The notes below the pieces were generated by a model. That model searched no databases. It saw only the letters and a list, made by a program, of their open reading frames with translations, and was not told the DNA's origin. Positions 40,526 to 50,662 of a DNA stretch of 64,000 nt are shown here, in pieces. The position numbers and the translations under genes were made by a program. The DNA is from Arthrobacter sp. AQ5-05 (GTDB lineage Bacteria > Actinomycetota > Actinomycetes > Actinomycetales > Micrococcaceae): the NCBI RefSeq assembly GCF_003287975.1, contig NZ_QMKQ01000007.1, positions 62,001 to 126,000 of the forward strand. Reading direction: 5' to 3'. The stretch's first letter is position 1; the number at the start of each line of letters is the position of its first letter.

Positions 40526-41584
40526 CTATTCCGCTTCTTCGTCGTCAACCCCAAGGCCGGACCGGCCTGCGAAGATGGCATCGGCCGGCATGCGAAGCCC
40601 CAGGTGGTTCCAGGCCTCCGCGGTGGCGATCCGGCCGCGCGGGGTGCGCCCCAGCAGCCCCTCACGGACCAGGAACGGTTCGGCGACGGTCTCCACGGTC
40701 TCGGGTTCCTCCCCCACCGCAATGGCCAGGGTTGACAGGCCCACCGGTCCCCCGCCGAACTTGGTGCACAGGGCGTGCAGCACCGCGCGGTCCAGCCGGT
40801 CCAGTCCGCGGACGTCGACCTCATACATGTCCAGGGCCGCGGAGGCTGCACGCGCGTCGATGCTTTCAAGCCGGTGCACCAGTGCCCAGTCGCGCACGCG
40901 GCGCAGCAGCCGGTTGGCGATGCGGGGGGTGCCACGCGAACGCGAGGCAATTTCACTGAAGGCCGCGGAGTTGACCTTCAGGGAGAGCATCATGGCCGAG
41001 CGACGCAACACCAGTTCGAGTTCCTCCACGCTGTAGAACTCCAGGTGCCCGGTGAAACCGAACCTGTCGCGCAGCGGGCCCGGCAGCAGCCCGGCGCGGG
41101 TGGTGGCACCGACCAGCGTGAAGGGGGGAATTTCCAGCGGGATGGCGGTGGCACCGGCGCCCTTGCCCACGATGATGTCGACGCGGAAGTCCTCCATGGC
41201 CATGTACAGCATTTCCTCGGCAGGGCGGCTCATCCGGTGGATTTCGTCCAGGAAGAGCACCTCGCCCTCGGTGAGGGAGGAGAGGATCGCGGCCAGGTCC
41301 CCGGCGTGCTGGATGGCCGGGCCGGAGCTGATGCGCAGCGGCGCGTTCATTTCGGCGGCGATGATCATCGACAGCGTGGTCTTGCCCAGGCCCGGAGGGC
41401 CCGAGAGCAGCACGTGGTCGGCGGTCCGCTCACGGATCTTGGAGGCCTCGAGCACCAGTGAGAGCTGTTGGCGCACCCGGTGCTGTCCGACGAAGTCGTC
41501 CAGGTTCTTCGGGCGCAGCGCCGCTTCGAGCACGCGTTCCTCGGGTTCGGGTCCCGCGTTGGTCAGCTCGCCGGTTTCTGTCAT
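40526..41584 (-). CDS. ruvB: Holliday junction branch migration ATPase RuvB
   Basis: This 352-residue AAA+ motor has Walker [12 protein letters not shown], Walker [13 protein letters not shown], sensor [18 protein letters not shown] and the C-terminal winged helix with [15 protein letters not shown]. The ATG at 41584 has GGAG upstream and follows ruvA by nine bases. It forms a hexameric ring on DNA with RuvA. Confidence 0.98.
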   Translation of the reverse strand: MTETGELTNAGPEPEERVLEAALRPKNLDDFVGQHRVRQQLSLVLEASKIRERTADHVLLSGPPGLGKTTLSMIIAAEMNAPLRISSGPAIQHAGDLAAILSSLTEGEVLFLDEIHRMSRPAEEMLYMAMEDFRVDIIVGKGAGATAIPLEIPPFTLVGATTRAGLLPGPLRDRFGFTGHLEFYSVEELELVLRRSAMMLSLKVNSAAFSEIASRSRGTPRIANRLLRRVRDWALVHRLESIDARAASAALDMYEVDVRGLDRLDRAVLHALCTKFGGGPVGLSTLAIAVGEEPETVETVAEPFLVREGLLGRTPRGRIATAEAWNHLGLRMPADAIFAGRSGLGVDDEEAE

Positions 41585-41593
41585 GTCGAACTC

Positions 41594-42211
41594 CTAGTTT
41601 CCGGGCCGGTTCCCGCGCCCCAGGGAACGCAGCACCGCCCGCAGGATTTCCGGGACGCTGCCGGTGGCAACGATTTCCGGGTCGTTCTTGGCCAGGGCTT
41701 CCAGTGCCTTGTTCGCGTCCTTCTCGGTCCAGCCCAGGCCGGTGAGGGCCTCGAGGACCTGGGGTTCCCAGGTGGGCGCCGTGGGGCTTCCGGCTGGAAC
41801 CGGTCCGCCGGTGGGGACAAGCTTTCCGTTGAGCTCGAGCACGATGCGCTGGGCTCCCTTGGGCCCGATGCCCGAGACCTTGGTGAAGGCCTTGGTGTCC
41901 TTGGTGCTGGCGGCGATGCGGACTTCCTCAGGGGTGTGCACCGAAAGGATGGCCAGGCCGGTGCGCGGCCCGATGCCCGAGACCCCGGTGAGGACCTCGA
42001 AGACTTCGCGTTCGTCCCCGGAGGCGAAGCAGAAAAGCGTCATGGAGTCCTCGCGCACCACCATGGAGGTGTGCACGAGCGCTTCGCGGCCCACCTGCAA
42101 GGTGGACAGCGTCTGCGGGGTTGCCTGGACCAGCATGCCGAAGCCGCCGACCTCGATGACCGCGTTGTTCAGGTTGACCTGTTGAGGCACTCCTCGCAGC
42201 GTACTGATCAT
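41594..42211 (-). CDS. ruvA: Holliday junction DNA-binding subunit RuvA
   Basis: This 205-residue protein has an OB domain, two helix-hairpin-helix motifs (TGVSGIGPRTGLAILS and TKVSGIGPKGAQRIVLEL) and the C-terminal domain III (LTGLGWTEKDANKALEAL) that contacts RuvB. It lies 150 bases after ruvC. That gap includes an AT-rich TATATT element on the minus strand near 42275 that could be a ruvAB promoter. No SOS box is recognised. Confidence 0.97.
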   Translation of the reverse strand: MISTLRGVPQQVNLNNAVIEVGGFGMLVQATPQTLSTLQVGREALVHTSMVVREDSMTLFCFASGDEREVFEVLTGVSGIGPRTGLAILSVHTPEEVRIAASTKDTKAFTKVSGIGPKGAQRIVLELNGKLVPTGGPVPAGSPTAPTWEPQVLEALTGLGWTEKDANKALEALAKNDPEIVATGSVPEILRAVLRSLGRGNRPGN

Positions 42212-42361
42212 GGGGGTGTTCCTCCGTGGTGCCGGGCCGCGCCGGTGGTACCCGAAACACGCAAGCCATACGAATATATCTACGAACAGCTTACAGGCTC
42301 CTTGGCCCGCACCCGCGGATGCAGGCAGCTCAGGACGTCAGGGGCAGGTTCCCTTCGGCCC

Positions 42362-42970
42362 CTAGCGTGCCTTGACCGCTCGGGCCTTGGCCTCGGCAGC
42401 GATCCAGGCGCGCTGGGCGGGCGTCAACCCCGAGGATCCGCCGGCGGGCCGCGGGGCGGAGGCCGAGGCGGCGGCACCGGCGGCGCCAAATGCGGCGCCG
42501 CGCCAGCCGTGGGTGATGGCCAGCGCCGCGGCGTCGGCGGCGTCGGCCGGGGATGGCGGGGCGTCCAGGCGCAGGATCTTGGCGACCATCTTGCCCACGG
42601 CCAGCTTGTTGGCGGTTCCCGAGCCCGTCACCGCGGCCTTGACTTCGGTGGGGGTGTGCAGCGCCACCGGGATGTTCCGGCGGGCAGCGGAAACGATCAC
42701 CACGCCCGAGGCCTGCGCGGTGCCCATCACCGTGCTGACGTTCAGTTGGCTGAAGACCCGTTCCAGGGCGACAACGTCGGGTTTGTGCTCATCAAGCCAC
42801 GCATCGATGCCGTCGGCGATGGCCAGCAGTCGCTGGTCCAGCGGGGTCCCGGGCGGGGTCCCCACCACCGAGACATCGATGAGCGTGGCCCGGCGGTTGG
42901 GCTCGACATCGACCACGGCCAGGCCGCAACGGGTCAGGCCCGGGTCGACGCCCACCACTCGCAAGGGCAT
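42362..42970 (-). CDS. ruvC: Crossover junction endodeoxyribonuclease RuvC
   Basis: This 202-residue resolvase cuts Holliday junctions. The four acidic residues of the RNase H-fold site are visible: GVDPG (Asp9), [11 protein letters not shown], and the paired aspartates in [14 protein letters not shown]. The C-terminus is extended by about 25 Ala/Pro/Lys-rich residues. The ATG at 42970 has no good Shine-Dalgarno and lies seven bases after the yebC stop, so it probably depends on coupling. Confidence 0.96.
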   Translation of the reverse strand: MPLRVVGVDPGLTRCGLAVVDVEPNRRATLIDVSVVGTPPGTPLDQRLLAIADGIDAWLDEHKPDVVALERVFSQLNVSTVMGTAQASGVVIVSAARRNIPVALHTPTEVKAAVTGSGTANKLAVGKMVAKILRLDAPPSPADAADAAALAITHGWRGAAFGAAGAAASASAPRPAGGSSGLTPAQRAWIAAEAKARAVKAR

Positions 42971-42977
42971 GTGGTGG

Positions 42978-43733
42978 CTAGTCCTCTTCGAGTTCTGCCA
43001 TGACCTCGGCGCTGATGTCCGCGTTGGAATAGACGTTCTGCACGTCGTCCAGCTCCTCGAGCGCGTCGGCAAGCTTCAGGAACTTGCGGGCCGCTGCTGC
43101 ATCGAGCTGGACCTGCATCGAGGGCACGAATTCGACTTCGTCGGTTTCGTACTCGATCCCGGCCTCCTCGAGAGCGGCAACAACCGCACGCAGGTCGGTC
43201 GGGTCCGAATGGATCTCGAAGCTGTCCCCGGATTCCTTGACCTCGTCGGCCCCGGCATCCAGCACCGCCATGAGCAGGTCGTCTTCGGTCAGGTCCTTCT
43301 TGGGCAGGCCGACGACTCCCCGGCGGGAGAACAGGTATGCGACCGAACCGGGGTCCGCGACGGTGCCGCCGTTTCGGGTGATGCCCAGGCGCACCTCGGA
43401 GGCCGCACGGTTCTTGTTGTCGGTCAGGCACTCGATCAGCAGGGCGGAGCCCTGCGGTCCGCGCGCCTCGTAAATGATCTCGGTGTAGTCGATGACCTCG
43501 CCGGTCAGGCCGGCACCGCGCTTGACCGCGCGGTCGATGTTGTCGTTAGGCACCGAAGTCTTCTTGGCCTTGGAGACAGCGACCTCAAGGGCCGGGTTTC
43601 CGGCCAGGTCGGCGCCGCCTGCGCGCGCCGCAACCTCGATGTTCTTGATCAGCTTGGCGAACGCCTTGGCGCGCCTGCTGTCGAGGATTGCCTTCTTGTG
43701 TTTCGTGGTTGCCCATTTGGAGTGGCCGGACAT
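42978..43733 (-). CDS. yebC: YebC/PmpR-family protein
   Basis: This 251-residue three-domain protein starts [20 protein letters not shown], the family hallmark. YebC-type proteins bind DNA as regulators and, in recent work, also help ribosomes at proline stretches; which applies here is unknown. GGAGA lies upstream of the ATG. It sits between pdxT (two bases away) and ruvC, as in most actinobacteria. Confidence 0.95.
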   Translation of the reverse strand: MSGHSKWATTKHKKAILDSRRAKAFAKLIKNIEVAARAGGADLAGNPALEVAVSKAKKTSVPNDNIDRAVKRGAGLTGEVIDYTEIIYEARGPQGSALLIECLTDNKNRAASEVRLGITRNGGTVADPGSVAYLFSRRGVVGLPKKDLTEDDLLMAVLDAGADEVKESGDSFEIHSDPTDLRAVVAALEEAGIEYETDEVEFVPSMQVQLDAAAARKFLKLADALEELDDVQNVYSNADISAEVMAELEED

Positions 43734-43735
43734 GC

Positions 43736-44407
43736 TTACGCGTCTCCTCTGATCATTTGAATGAAAAGTTCATGGATCCGGCGCTCCCCGGCCACCTCGG
43801 GGTGGAAGGAAGTCGCCAATAATTTTCCAGAACGTACTGCAACAATTCTAGCCACCCTTGTCCCGTCCACGCCCAAGGGCGTGTTTTCGGCGGGGATGGT
43901 GGCCAGTACCTCTACGGACTCCCCCACGCTTTCCACCCAGGGTGCGCGGATGAATGCCGCGCGGACCGGCTCGGTGGCACGGTCCGGGTCCTGGCTGGGA
44001 AGGGTGTCCAGTCCCTTGATCGCAAGGTCGACCTCGAACGAATCGACCTGTCGCCCGAAGGCATTGCGCTTCACCACCATATCGATTCCCCCGAAGCTTT
44101 GCTGGGGTTCACCCTTCATGTTGGTGGTCGGGTCGGCAATGGTGTCGGCCAAGAGGATCATTCCGGCGCACGATCCATAGACCGGGAACCCGTCTGCGAT
44201 CCTGGCCTTGAGCGCCTCGGCCACCCCGTACATGCGGGCTAGCTTGTCGATCACCGTTGACTCCCCGCCGGGAATGACCAAGCCGTCCAGGTCCGCCAGT
44301 GCACCCGGTGTTTTCACCGGCAGCGCAAGGGCACCCAGTGATTCGAGTGCTTGCAGGTGTTCGCGTACATCCCCTTGCAGGGCAAGGACTCCAATTCGTG
44401 GCGCCAA
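43736..44407 (-). CDS. pdxT: Pyridoxal 5'-phosphate synthase glutaminase subunit
   Basis: This 223-residue class I amidotransferase supplies ammonia to PdxS for vitamin B6 synthesis. The triad region is intact: PGGEST, the nucleophile Cys80 in [10 protein letters not shown], and [16 protein letters not shown] at 44407 is the only start after an in-frame stop, and its ribosome site is weak. Normally pdxT directly follows pdxS; here pdxS lies at 49654-50568 with four genes between, so pdxT must be expressed from another promoter. Confidence 0.95.
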   Translation of the reverse strand: MAPRIGVLALQGDVREHLQALESLGALALPVKTPGALADLDGLVIPGGESTVIDKLARMYGVAEALKARIADGFPVYGSCAGMILLADTIADPTTNMKGEPQQSFGGIDMVVKRNAFGRQVDSFEVDLAIKGLDTLPSQDPDRATEPVRAAFIRAPWVESVGESVEVLATIPAENTPLGVDGTRVARIVAVRSGKLLATSFHPEVAGERRIHELFIQMIRGDA

Positions 44408-44544
44408 GGTGGATCACTTTCTAGTCTCGTGGAACGGATCATGCATGCCGCGCGCACCGCGATGAAGTACGTGGACAGCTCAGAATAAACCCGTGCACCC
44501 CGTTGGGAATATTTTCGTGACACGCCCGGATTCCCGGATGCCGG

Positions 44545-45798
44545 TCAGCGGCTCCCCAGCGTCCACATCTTCGCGCCGTTTGCCTTGGCGTTCATGGAGT
44601 TCACGGTGTCGGTGGTGCGTTTGAGCGAGGCGGCATCCTTGGCATCGGTGGTGCACGGGGCCGACGCTGCGGCGGGCAGCGCGCACCAGCGCAACGGGGA
44701 TGGTTTCATGATGTGCGGCGCCCACACCAGGTCCCCGGATTTCCAGGTGTTTCCGGTGCGCACGAACTGCATTTTCACCGTGAGCCCCTCCTTGTTCAGC
44801 GCGGTCTTGGTTGCGTGCTTGGCCACGGAGTTGCCCAGCCCGTACACGATCCAGGTGCCCCGGTGCTTTTCGATCGGCAGCACCGAGTGGGTGTGGTGGG
44901 AGTAGATGAAGTCGAACTCGCCGCTGGCCGCCAGCGAACGGTAGAGTGCCAGCTGGGCGGCGGTGGGGGTGCTGGTGTATTCGGCACCGTCGTGGATCGC
45001 GGCGAGCACGATGTCCGCCCCGGCCGCGCGTGCCGCCTTGGCCCGGGCCACCAGCGAGGCCTTCTCGATGTCGTCGACCCGCCACGGCACGTCTTCCTTC
45101 ATCCCGTTCAGCGAGTAGGTGCCGGCGATGACCGCGACCTTGGCGCTGCCCACCGGAACCAGCAGCGGCCTTTGGGCCTCGGCCTTGCTGCGGTAGGAGC
45201 CGGTGGAAACCATCCCGGCCGCCGCCAGCGCGTCCAGGGTCCGTTTGACCCCGGCCACGCCGGCGTCCATGGAATGGTTGCTGGCGGTGGTGCAGCCGTC
45301 ATAGCCGGCCTTCTTCAAGGCCGGGATGATCTGTGGGGGGACGTTGAACATCGGATATCCGCCGAATGGCCCGTTCGGGGCCGCAACCGGGGTTTCCAGG
45401 TTGCACAGGGCCAGGTCGCTTTGGTCCAGGTAGGGGGCGATGCCCGCCAGCAGGGGGTCGAAGTCGTATTTCCCCTTCCCGTCCAGCTCGGCCTGGGCCC
45501 ACAATGCCGGGTGCAGCAGGATGTCCCCGGCCACCGCGACCTCGATGCACTCGTCCCCCGGGCACGACGGGTCCGCGGTGTCCCCGTCGGCTTTGGTGGC
45601 GCTCGGAGACGGGGTGGCCGAGGCCGTCGGGGTTTCGGGGCTCGCGGCCGACGGCGCGGTGAGCACCGGCATGCTGGCCGAGGCGGGACCCGGCGGCGGG
45701 GCGGGGGTGCAGGCCGCCAGGGATGCGGCCAGGAGCAGCGCGGCGCCGAAGGCTGCACGTTTCCGGGCCCCGGGCCCATGCACGATTCGATCAAACAT
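44545..45798 (-). CDS. CapA/PgsA-family lipoprotein (metallophosphatase-like)
   Basis: This 417-residue protein has a lipoprotein signal ending LLLAASLAAC with the lipidated cysteine at residue 30, then a Pro/Ser/Thr-rich linker to about residue 75. The CapA domain follows: VAGDILLH, CNLETPV, ASNHSMDAG, AIHDGAEY, SHHTHSVLPIE and YGLGNSV, all residues typical of its metal site. Family members act in poly-gamma-glutamate capsule work, but no capB/capC is present, so the substrate is unknown. It lies between pdxT and the M3 peptidase. Confidence 0.88.
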   Translation of the reverse strand: MFDRIVHGPGARKRAAFGAALLLAASLAACTPAPPPGPASASMPVLTAPSAASPETPTASATPSPSATKADGDTADPSCPGDECIEVAVAGDILLHPALWAQAELDGKGKYDFDPLLAGIAPYLDQSDLALCNLETPVAAPNGPFGGYPMFNVPPQIIPALKKAGYDGCTTASNHSMDAGVAGVKRTLDALAAAGMVSTGSYRSKAEAQRPLLVPVGSAKVAVIAGTYSLNGMKEDVPWRVDDIEKASLVARAKAARAAGADIVLAAIHDGAEYTSTPTAAQLALYRSLAASGEFDFIYSHHTHSVLPIEKHRGTWIVYGLGNSVAKHATKTALNKEGLTVKMQFVRTGNTWKSGDLVWAPHIMKPSPLRWCALPAAASAPCTTDAKDAASLKRTTDTVNSMNAKANGAKMWTLGSR

Positions 45799-45877
45799 GC
45801 TAAGAGCCTAACCTTTGCCGCGTGCATTCCGGCGCGGGAAACCCACAGCGCCGCGGGCTTATGACAGGGTTAACAGC

Positions 45878-47899
45878 ATGCATAATCCGTTGCTTGAGCG
45901 AAGCACCTTGCCGTTTGAATTCCCAGATTATTCAGCCCTGGAGGCAGCCCACTACCTGGATGCCGTCCAGCAGGGCGTGGCTGGGCACCTGGAAGAACTT
46001 CGGGCCATCGCGCAAAACACGCAGGTCCCCACGTTCGAGAACACCTTTGTGGCCATGGAACGCAGCGGTGCACTGCTGCGGCGCGCCGTGATGGCGTACT
46101 GGACGGTGTTCTCCGCCCATGGCACCGACGAACTGCGCGAGATCGACCCGCAGATCCAGTCGCTGGTTTCCGGCCACCAGGATGCCATCCACCTCGACGG
46201 CGCACTCTTTGCCCGCCTGGCTTCCCTGGACGCCGGCGCACTGGACGGCGAGGACAAGCGGCTGGTCTCGGAGACGCTGCGCACCTTCCGTGCGGCCGGT
46301 GCCGAACTCGATGCTGGGCGCAAGAAGCAGTTGCGTACGCTGAACAGCGAGATCACGGACCTGTCCAGCGAATACTCGCGCAGGCTCCTGGGCGCGATGA
46401 ACGAGGCCGCCGTCCACTTTGCCGAGCCGGGCGAACTGGCCGGGCTCAGCGACGGGGACCTGGCATCCGCCGCGGATGCCGCACGAGCCGCCGGACACAC
46501 CGACGGCTACCTGCTGACCCTGGTGCTGCCCACCGGGCAGCCATTGCTCGAGCGGCTCGAACTTTCCGCATCCCGCCGCCGTCTTTTCGAGGCCTCGGTG
46601 AACCGCGGCCAGAAGGGCGAGAACCGGACCCTGGACCTGGGTGCACGGATGGCGTCGCTGCGCTCGAAGCGTGCGGCGCTGTTGGGCTTTGCCACGCACG
46701 CCGATGTGGTGCTGCAGGAGGCCACCGCCCCGGACCTGGCTGCGGTGCGCGGGCGCCTGGCCGAGCTCATCCCGGCGGCCGTGGCCAACGCCCGGGCCGA
46801 GGCCAAGGAACTTGAGAAGATTTCCGGTTCCCCCATCGAGCCCTGGGACTGGGCGTTCTACTCCGCCGCCGTGGCGCGCGAACGCCACGCGCTGGACCGC
46901 GGGGCGTTGCGCGAATACTTCGAGCTCGATGCCGTGCTCGAGCGCGGCGTGTTTGCCGCGGCATCCCGCCTCTACGGGCTGGGTTTCACCGAGCGTTTCG
47001 ACTTCCCGCTCTACCACCCCGATGTGCGCACCTGGGAGGTCTTCAACGAGGACGGCTCCACACTGGGTCTGTTCGTGGGCGACTTCTTTGCCAGGTCCAC
47101 CAAGGCCGGGGGTGCGTGGATGAACTCCATCCGCGAATCCGTGTCCCTGCTGGGCGAGCGTCCCGTGGTGACCAACACCCTGAACATCCCCAAGCCCGCG
47201 GAGGGCGAACCGGCGCTGGTGTCCCTGGACGAGGTCAACACGCTGTTCCATGAGTTCGGGCACGCGCTGCATGGGCTGTTCTCCGCCGGGACCTACCCGT
47301 CGCTGGCCGGCACTTCCGTGCCGCGCGACTTCGTGGAGTACCCCTCGCAGGTCAACGAGATGTGGGCCCTGCACGCCGAGGTGCTGCCCGGCTATGCCGC
47401 GCACACGCGCACCGGGGAGCCGCTGCCGGCCGGCACGGTCCAGGTCCTGGAGGCCGCTGCGCTGTGGGGCGAGGGATTCGCCACCACCGAGTACCTCACC
47501 GCCGCCGTCCTTGACCTGGCCTGGCACTCGCTGGCCGACGGGGAACTGGTTTCCGATCCGCTGGCCTTCGAGCAGCGGGTGCTCGCCGAGGCCGGGCTGA
47601 TCCCGGAGCTGGTGCCCTCGCGCTACCGCACCGGCTACTTCAAGCACATTTTCGACGGCGGGTACTCGGCCGGCTACTACTCCTACATCTGGTCCGAGGT
47701 GCTGGACGCCGACACCGTCGAGTGGTTCACCGAAAACGGCGGGCTGAAGCGGGAAAACGGCGAACGGTTCCGCACCGAGCTGCTCTCGCGCGGCAACACC
47801 CGCGACCCGCTTGAATCCTACGAGATCTTCCGCGGCAGGGAAGCACGGATCGAACCGCTGCTGGTGCGCCGCGGACTGGCAAGGAGCACGAACGCGTGA
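45878..47899 (+). CDS. M3-family oligopeptidase (Dcp/OpdA-like)
   Basis: This 673-residue cytoplasmic zinc peptidase degrades short peptides. The HEFGH zinc motif lies at residues 458-462 in NTLFHEFGHALHGLFSAG, and the downstream YPSQVNEMWALH and the late DGGYSAGYYSYIWSEVLDAD are typical of the M3A group. MHNPLLERSTLPFEFPDY at 45878 matches the family start. No signal peptide is seen. Its stop overlaps the GNAT gene by four bases. Confidence 0.94.
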   Translation: MHNPLLERSTLPFEFPDYSALEAAHYLDAVQQGVAGHLEELRAIAQNTQVPTFENTFVAMERSGALLRRAVMAYWTVFSAHGTDELREIDPQIQSLVSGHQDAIHLDGALFARLASLDAGALDGEDKRLVSETLRTFRAAGAELDAGRKKQLRTLNSEITDLSSEYSRRLLGAMNEAAVHFAEPGELAGLSDGDLASAADAARAAGHTDGYLLTLVLPTGQPLLERLELSASRRRLFEASVNRGQKGENRTLDLGARMASLRSKRAALLGFATHADVVLQEATAPDLAAVRGRLAELIPAAVANARAEAKELEKISGSPIEPWDWAFYSAAVARERHALDRGALREYFELDAVLERGVFAAASRLYGLGFTERFDFPLYHPDVRTWEVFNEDGSTLGLFVGDFFARSTKAGGAWMNSIRESVSLLGERPVVTNTLNIPKPAEGEPALVSLDEVNTLFHEFGHALHGLFSAGTYPSLAGTSVPRDFVEYPSQVNEMWALHAEVLPGYAAHTRTGEPLPAGTVQVLEAAALWGEGFATTEYLTAAVLDLAWHSLADGELVSDPLAFEQRVLAEAGLIPELVPSRYRTGYFKHIFDGGYSAGYYSYIWSEVLDADTVEWFTENGGLKRENGERFRTELLSRGNTRDPLESYEIFRGREARIEPLLVRRGLARSTNA

Positions 47900-48654
47900 C
47901 AACGATTGGTTTTGCGCAGGACGCGCTCTCGCACTGGCACCAGGCCATGGCGATCGCCACCGGCGGCAAGCTCTTCACGACCCACGGCTGCTCGTGGGCC
48001 TGGCAGCCGGCCAGGGGCCGGCTGGTGCTGCTTTTCCCCGCCCACGCGCAGGAGGCCGGGCTGCGCCCGGGCCTGGCCGAAGGCACGCGCCTGGGTGTGC
48101 GCCGGATCGAGGCCTGGGTCAATTCCGGTGCGCCCTCCGGCCCGCTGGAGGCCGCCGGGTTCTCCGATGCCGCACAGATCTCCTGGCATGCCGGCGAACT
48201 GGTGGGCCCCGAGGAACCGTGGGACGGGCGCGTGCGCCTGGGCACGGAGATCCCCGAGGCCCGGGGCGCCGACGCGAAGGAACTGCAGGTCGCCAATCTC
48301 TGGCGCGATCCGGCCGCTGCCGGGCTGAGCGCCGGGCACCCGGCGTTGCGCCGCATCGAGCAGGCCACCGCGCGCACCCTTGAGGGCGAGCTGGTGGGCC
48401 GCGCCTTTGCCCAGCAGGCCCTGGGCGGCCAGCTGGCCATCCACGGCCTGGCCGTCGCCTCGGCACAGCGCCGGACGGGCGTGGGCTCGGCCCTGCTCAA
48501 CGGGCTGGCCCGCGGCATGGTCAATCCGCTGGGGCTGGAGGAGGACACGCCCATCGAACTGATTGCCGCCGCCTCCCCGAGCTCGGCACCGTTCTTCGAG
48601 GCCAACGGGATGCGTTTGCTGGGTCGCGGCCGGCACCTGGTGCTGCGCCAGTAG
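47896..48654 (+). CDS. GNAT-like N-acetyltransferase
   Basis: This 252-residue protein has a weak N-terminal half and a C-terminal GNAT fold, with the acetyl-CoA loop AQRRTGVGSALLNGLARGM near residues 194-212 and FFEANGMRLLGRGRHLVL at the end. It starts at a GTG overlapping the peptidase stop (GTGA), so the two are co-translated. The N-terminal half (HGCSWAWQPARGRLVLLFPA) may be a second, degenerate GNAT domain. The substrate is unknown. Confidence 0.8.
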   Translation: MTTIGFAQDALSHWHQAMAIATGGKLFTTHGCSWAWQPARGRLVLLFPAHAQEAGLRPGLAEGTRLGVRRIEAWVNSGAPSGPLEAAGFSDAAQISWHAGELVGPEEPWDGRVRLGTEIPEARGADAKELQVANLWRDPAAAGLSAGHPALRRIEQATARTLEGELVGRAFAQQALGGQLAIHGLAVASAQRRTGVGSALLNGLARGMVNPLGLEEDTPIELIAAASPSSAPFFEANGMRLLGRGRHLVLRQ

Positions 48655-48758
48655 CCACCCGGGGCCACCACTCCCGGCACACCGGATTTGCGACCCGAGC
48701 TGCGCCGTTCTCCACGCTGTTCATGAACCACAGCCGCTGTTACCGGGAGGCAACCCCC

Positions 48759-49503
48759 ATGACAGGCAAGACCGCACTGGTCACCGGGGCATCCTCGGGA
48801 ATCGGGGAAGCCACAGCCCGGAAGCTGCAGGCCATGGGCTTCACCGTCTACGCGGCGGCCCGACGCCTCGAGCGGATGCAGGTCCTCGCGGCGGACGGCA
48901 TTGCCGTGATGGGGATGGATGTCACCGACGACGCCTCCATGCGGGCCGGGATCGAGCGGATCATCGCCGAGTCCGGCCGCATCGATGTGCTGGCCAACAA
49001 CGCCGGCTACGGTTCCCACGATGCCCTGGAGGACGTGGAGATCGACGAGCGGCGCCGGCAGTTCGAGGTCACCGTGTTCGGGGCGATCAGGCTCGCGCAG
49101 CTGGTGCCGCCCCCCATGCGCGCCAGCGGGGCGGGCACCATCGTGAACATCAGCTCAACGGGAGGGAATACCCACACGCCGCCGGGCGGCTGGTACCACG
49201 GCACGAAGTCTGCCCTCGAGGCGCTCAGCGATTGCCTGCGCCTGGAAGTCAGGCCATTCGGCATCGACGTCGTCGTGATCGAACCCGGCGGCATTGCCGC
49301 CGCGCGGGGAAACCGCCGTTGGGCGCAACTCCCCTCCGCGGGTGGTGGCCGACGCGGTCGGAAGGGCCGTGCGTGCATCCAGGCCCAAGACCCGGTACGC
49401 CGTGGGCTTCGGTGCCAAGCCGCTGTTCCTGGCGCGCAGCTTCCTTGGCGACCGGCTGTTCGATGCGCTGATCACCTGGGCCACGGGCATGCCCCGGCGC
49501 TGA
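48759..49503 (+). pseudogene. Short-chain dehydrogenase/reductase, frameshifted with internal deletion
   Basis: The first 180 codons are a normal classical SDR: KTALVTGASSGIGEA (NAD(P) site), NNAGYGSHDALEDV, NISSTGG and the YHGTK active site. After VVIEPGG near 49300 the original frame continues as non-homologous sequence, while the expected C-terminus (PPRVVADAVGRAVRASRPKT, RYAVGFGAKPLFLARSFLGD) appears one frame over and stops at 49503. Comparison with the SDR pattern suggests about 30 residues were lost together with the frame. The ATG at 48759 has an ideal GGGAGG. It lies about 100 bases after the GNAT gene. Confidence 0.82.
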
Positions 49504-49552
49504 TACCGGGGTTCAGGAGAGCAGCAACGCTCCCGCCGGCCGGGAACGACAA

Positions 49553-49628
49553 ACGGGCCGGGTGCCTTCCGGATCCGCCTTCCCCCGTTTAATGAAGGGG
49601 AATCCTGGATCCGGCGCACCCGGCCCGT
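49553..49628. terminator. Three-tier nested inverted repeat between the SDR pseudogene and pdxS
   Basis: A perfect 13-bp basal stem (49553-49565 with 49616-49628) encloses an 8-bp palindromic tier (49569-49576 with 49607-49614, CCGGATCC/GGATCCGG) and a 6-bp apical stem (49580-49585 with 49597-49602). It lies 26 bases after the pdxS stop and likely terminates both convergent units. Its size is unusual for a simple terminator. Confidence 0.65.
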
Positions 49629-49653
49629 TGCCTGTCCGGCTGTGGCCCGGGAC

Positions 49654-50568
49654 CTACCAGCCGCGCTCGGCCAGGCGGTGCGGTGCCGGGATGTCGGCGA
49701 CGTTGATGCCGACCATGGCTTCGCCCAGGCCGCGGGAGATCTTGGCCAGCTCGTCCGGGTCGTTGAAGAAGGTGGTTGCCTTCACGACGGCTGCGGCACG
49801 CTGTGCCGGGTTGCCGGACTTGAAGATGCCCGAGCCCACGAAGACGCCGTCGGCGCCCAGCTGCATCATCATCGCGGCGTCGGCCGGGGTGGCGATGCCG
49901 CCGGCGGTGAAGAGCACGACCGGCAGCTTGCCGGTGGCGGCAACTTCCTTGACCAGCTCGTACGGGGCCTGCAACTCCTTGGCTGCAACGTACAGCTCGT
50001 CCTTCGGAAGCGCCGCGAGCTTGGCGATCTCGGAGCGGATCTTGCGCATGTGGCCGGTGGCGTTGGAAACGTCGCCGGTGCCGGCCTCGCCCTTGGAGCG
50101 GATCATCGCAGCACCCTCGTTGATGCGGCGCAGGGCCTCACCGAGGTTGGTGGCGCCGCAGACGAAGGGAACCTTGAAGTTCCACTTGTCGATGTGGTGC
50201 TCGTAGTCGGCCGGGGACAGGACCTCGGACTCGTCGACGTAGTCCACGCCGAGGGACTGCAGGATCTGCGCCTCGACGAAGTGTCCGATACGGGCCTTGG
50301 CCATCACCGGGATGGAAACCGCGGCGATGATGCTGTCGATCATGTCCGGGTCGCTGGCGCGCGAAACGCCTCCCTGGGCACGGATATCGGCCGGAACGCG
50401 CTCGAGGGCCATGACGGCAACGGCGCCGGCATCTTCGGCGATGCGTGCCTGTTCCGCCGTGACAACATCCATGATGACGCCGCCCTTGAGCATGTCGGCC
50501 ATGCCCCGCTTGACGCGGTCGCTACCTACGGTGGTTGCGGGGGTGGGGACGCCTTGGTTTTCAGACAC
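49654..50568 (-). CDS. pdxS: Pyridoxal 5'-phosphate synthase lyase subunit
   Basis: This 304-residue TIM-barrel enzyme makes PLP from ribose 5-phosphate, glyceraldehyde 3-phosphate and ammonia. It has [49 protein letters not shown] and [23 protein letters not shown] at 50568 (SENQGVPTP) has AAAGGA about nine bases upstream. Its partner pdxT is unusually distant. The upstream region carries a dyad that may be an operator. Confidence 0.97.
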   Translation of the reverse strand: MSENQGVPTPATTVGSDRVKRGMADMLKGGVIMDVVTAEQARIAEDAGAVAVMALERVPADIRAQGGVSRASDPDMIDSIIAAVSIPVMAKARIGHFVEAQILQSLGVDYVDESEVLSPADYEHHIDKWNFKVPFVCGATNLGEALRRINEGAAMIRSKGEAGTGDVSNATGHMRKIRSEIAKLAALPKDELYVAAKELQAPYELVKEVAATGKLPVVLFTAGGIATPADAAMMMQLGADGVFVGSGIFKSGNPAQRAAAVVKATTFFNDPDELAKISRGLGEAMVGINVADIPAPHRLAERGW

Positions 50569-50662
50569 CTTGGGGGTTCCTTTCAATAAGGTGAGCAGTA
50601 CGCGAATCATCGTAGGTCCGCCGCGTCACAAAGACCGCGGGTGTGTCGTCACAATTCAAAAC

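Noticed and set aside
42212-42361. SOS (LexA) box upstream of ruvA
   Set aside because: The AT-rich CGTAGATATATTCG element lacks the GAAC...GTTC pattern of actinobacterial LexA sites.
49504-49653. Insertion-sequence end at the nested palindrome
   Set aside because: No transposase frame, target duplication or second copy is visible. A terminator explains the position better.
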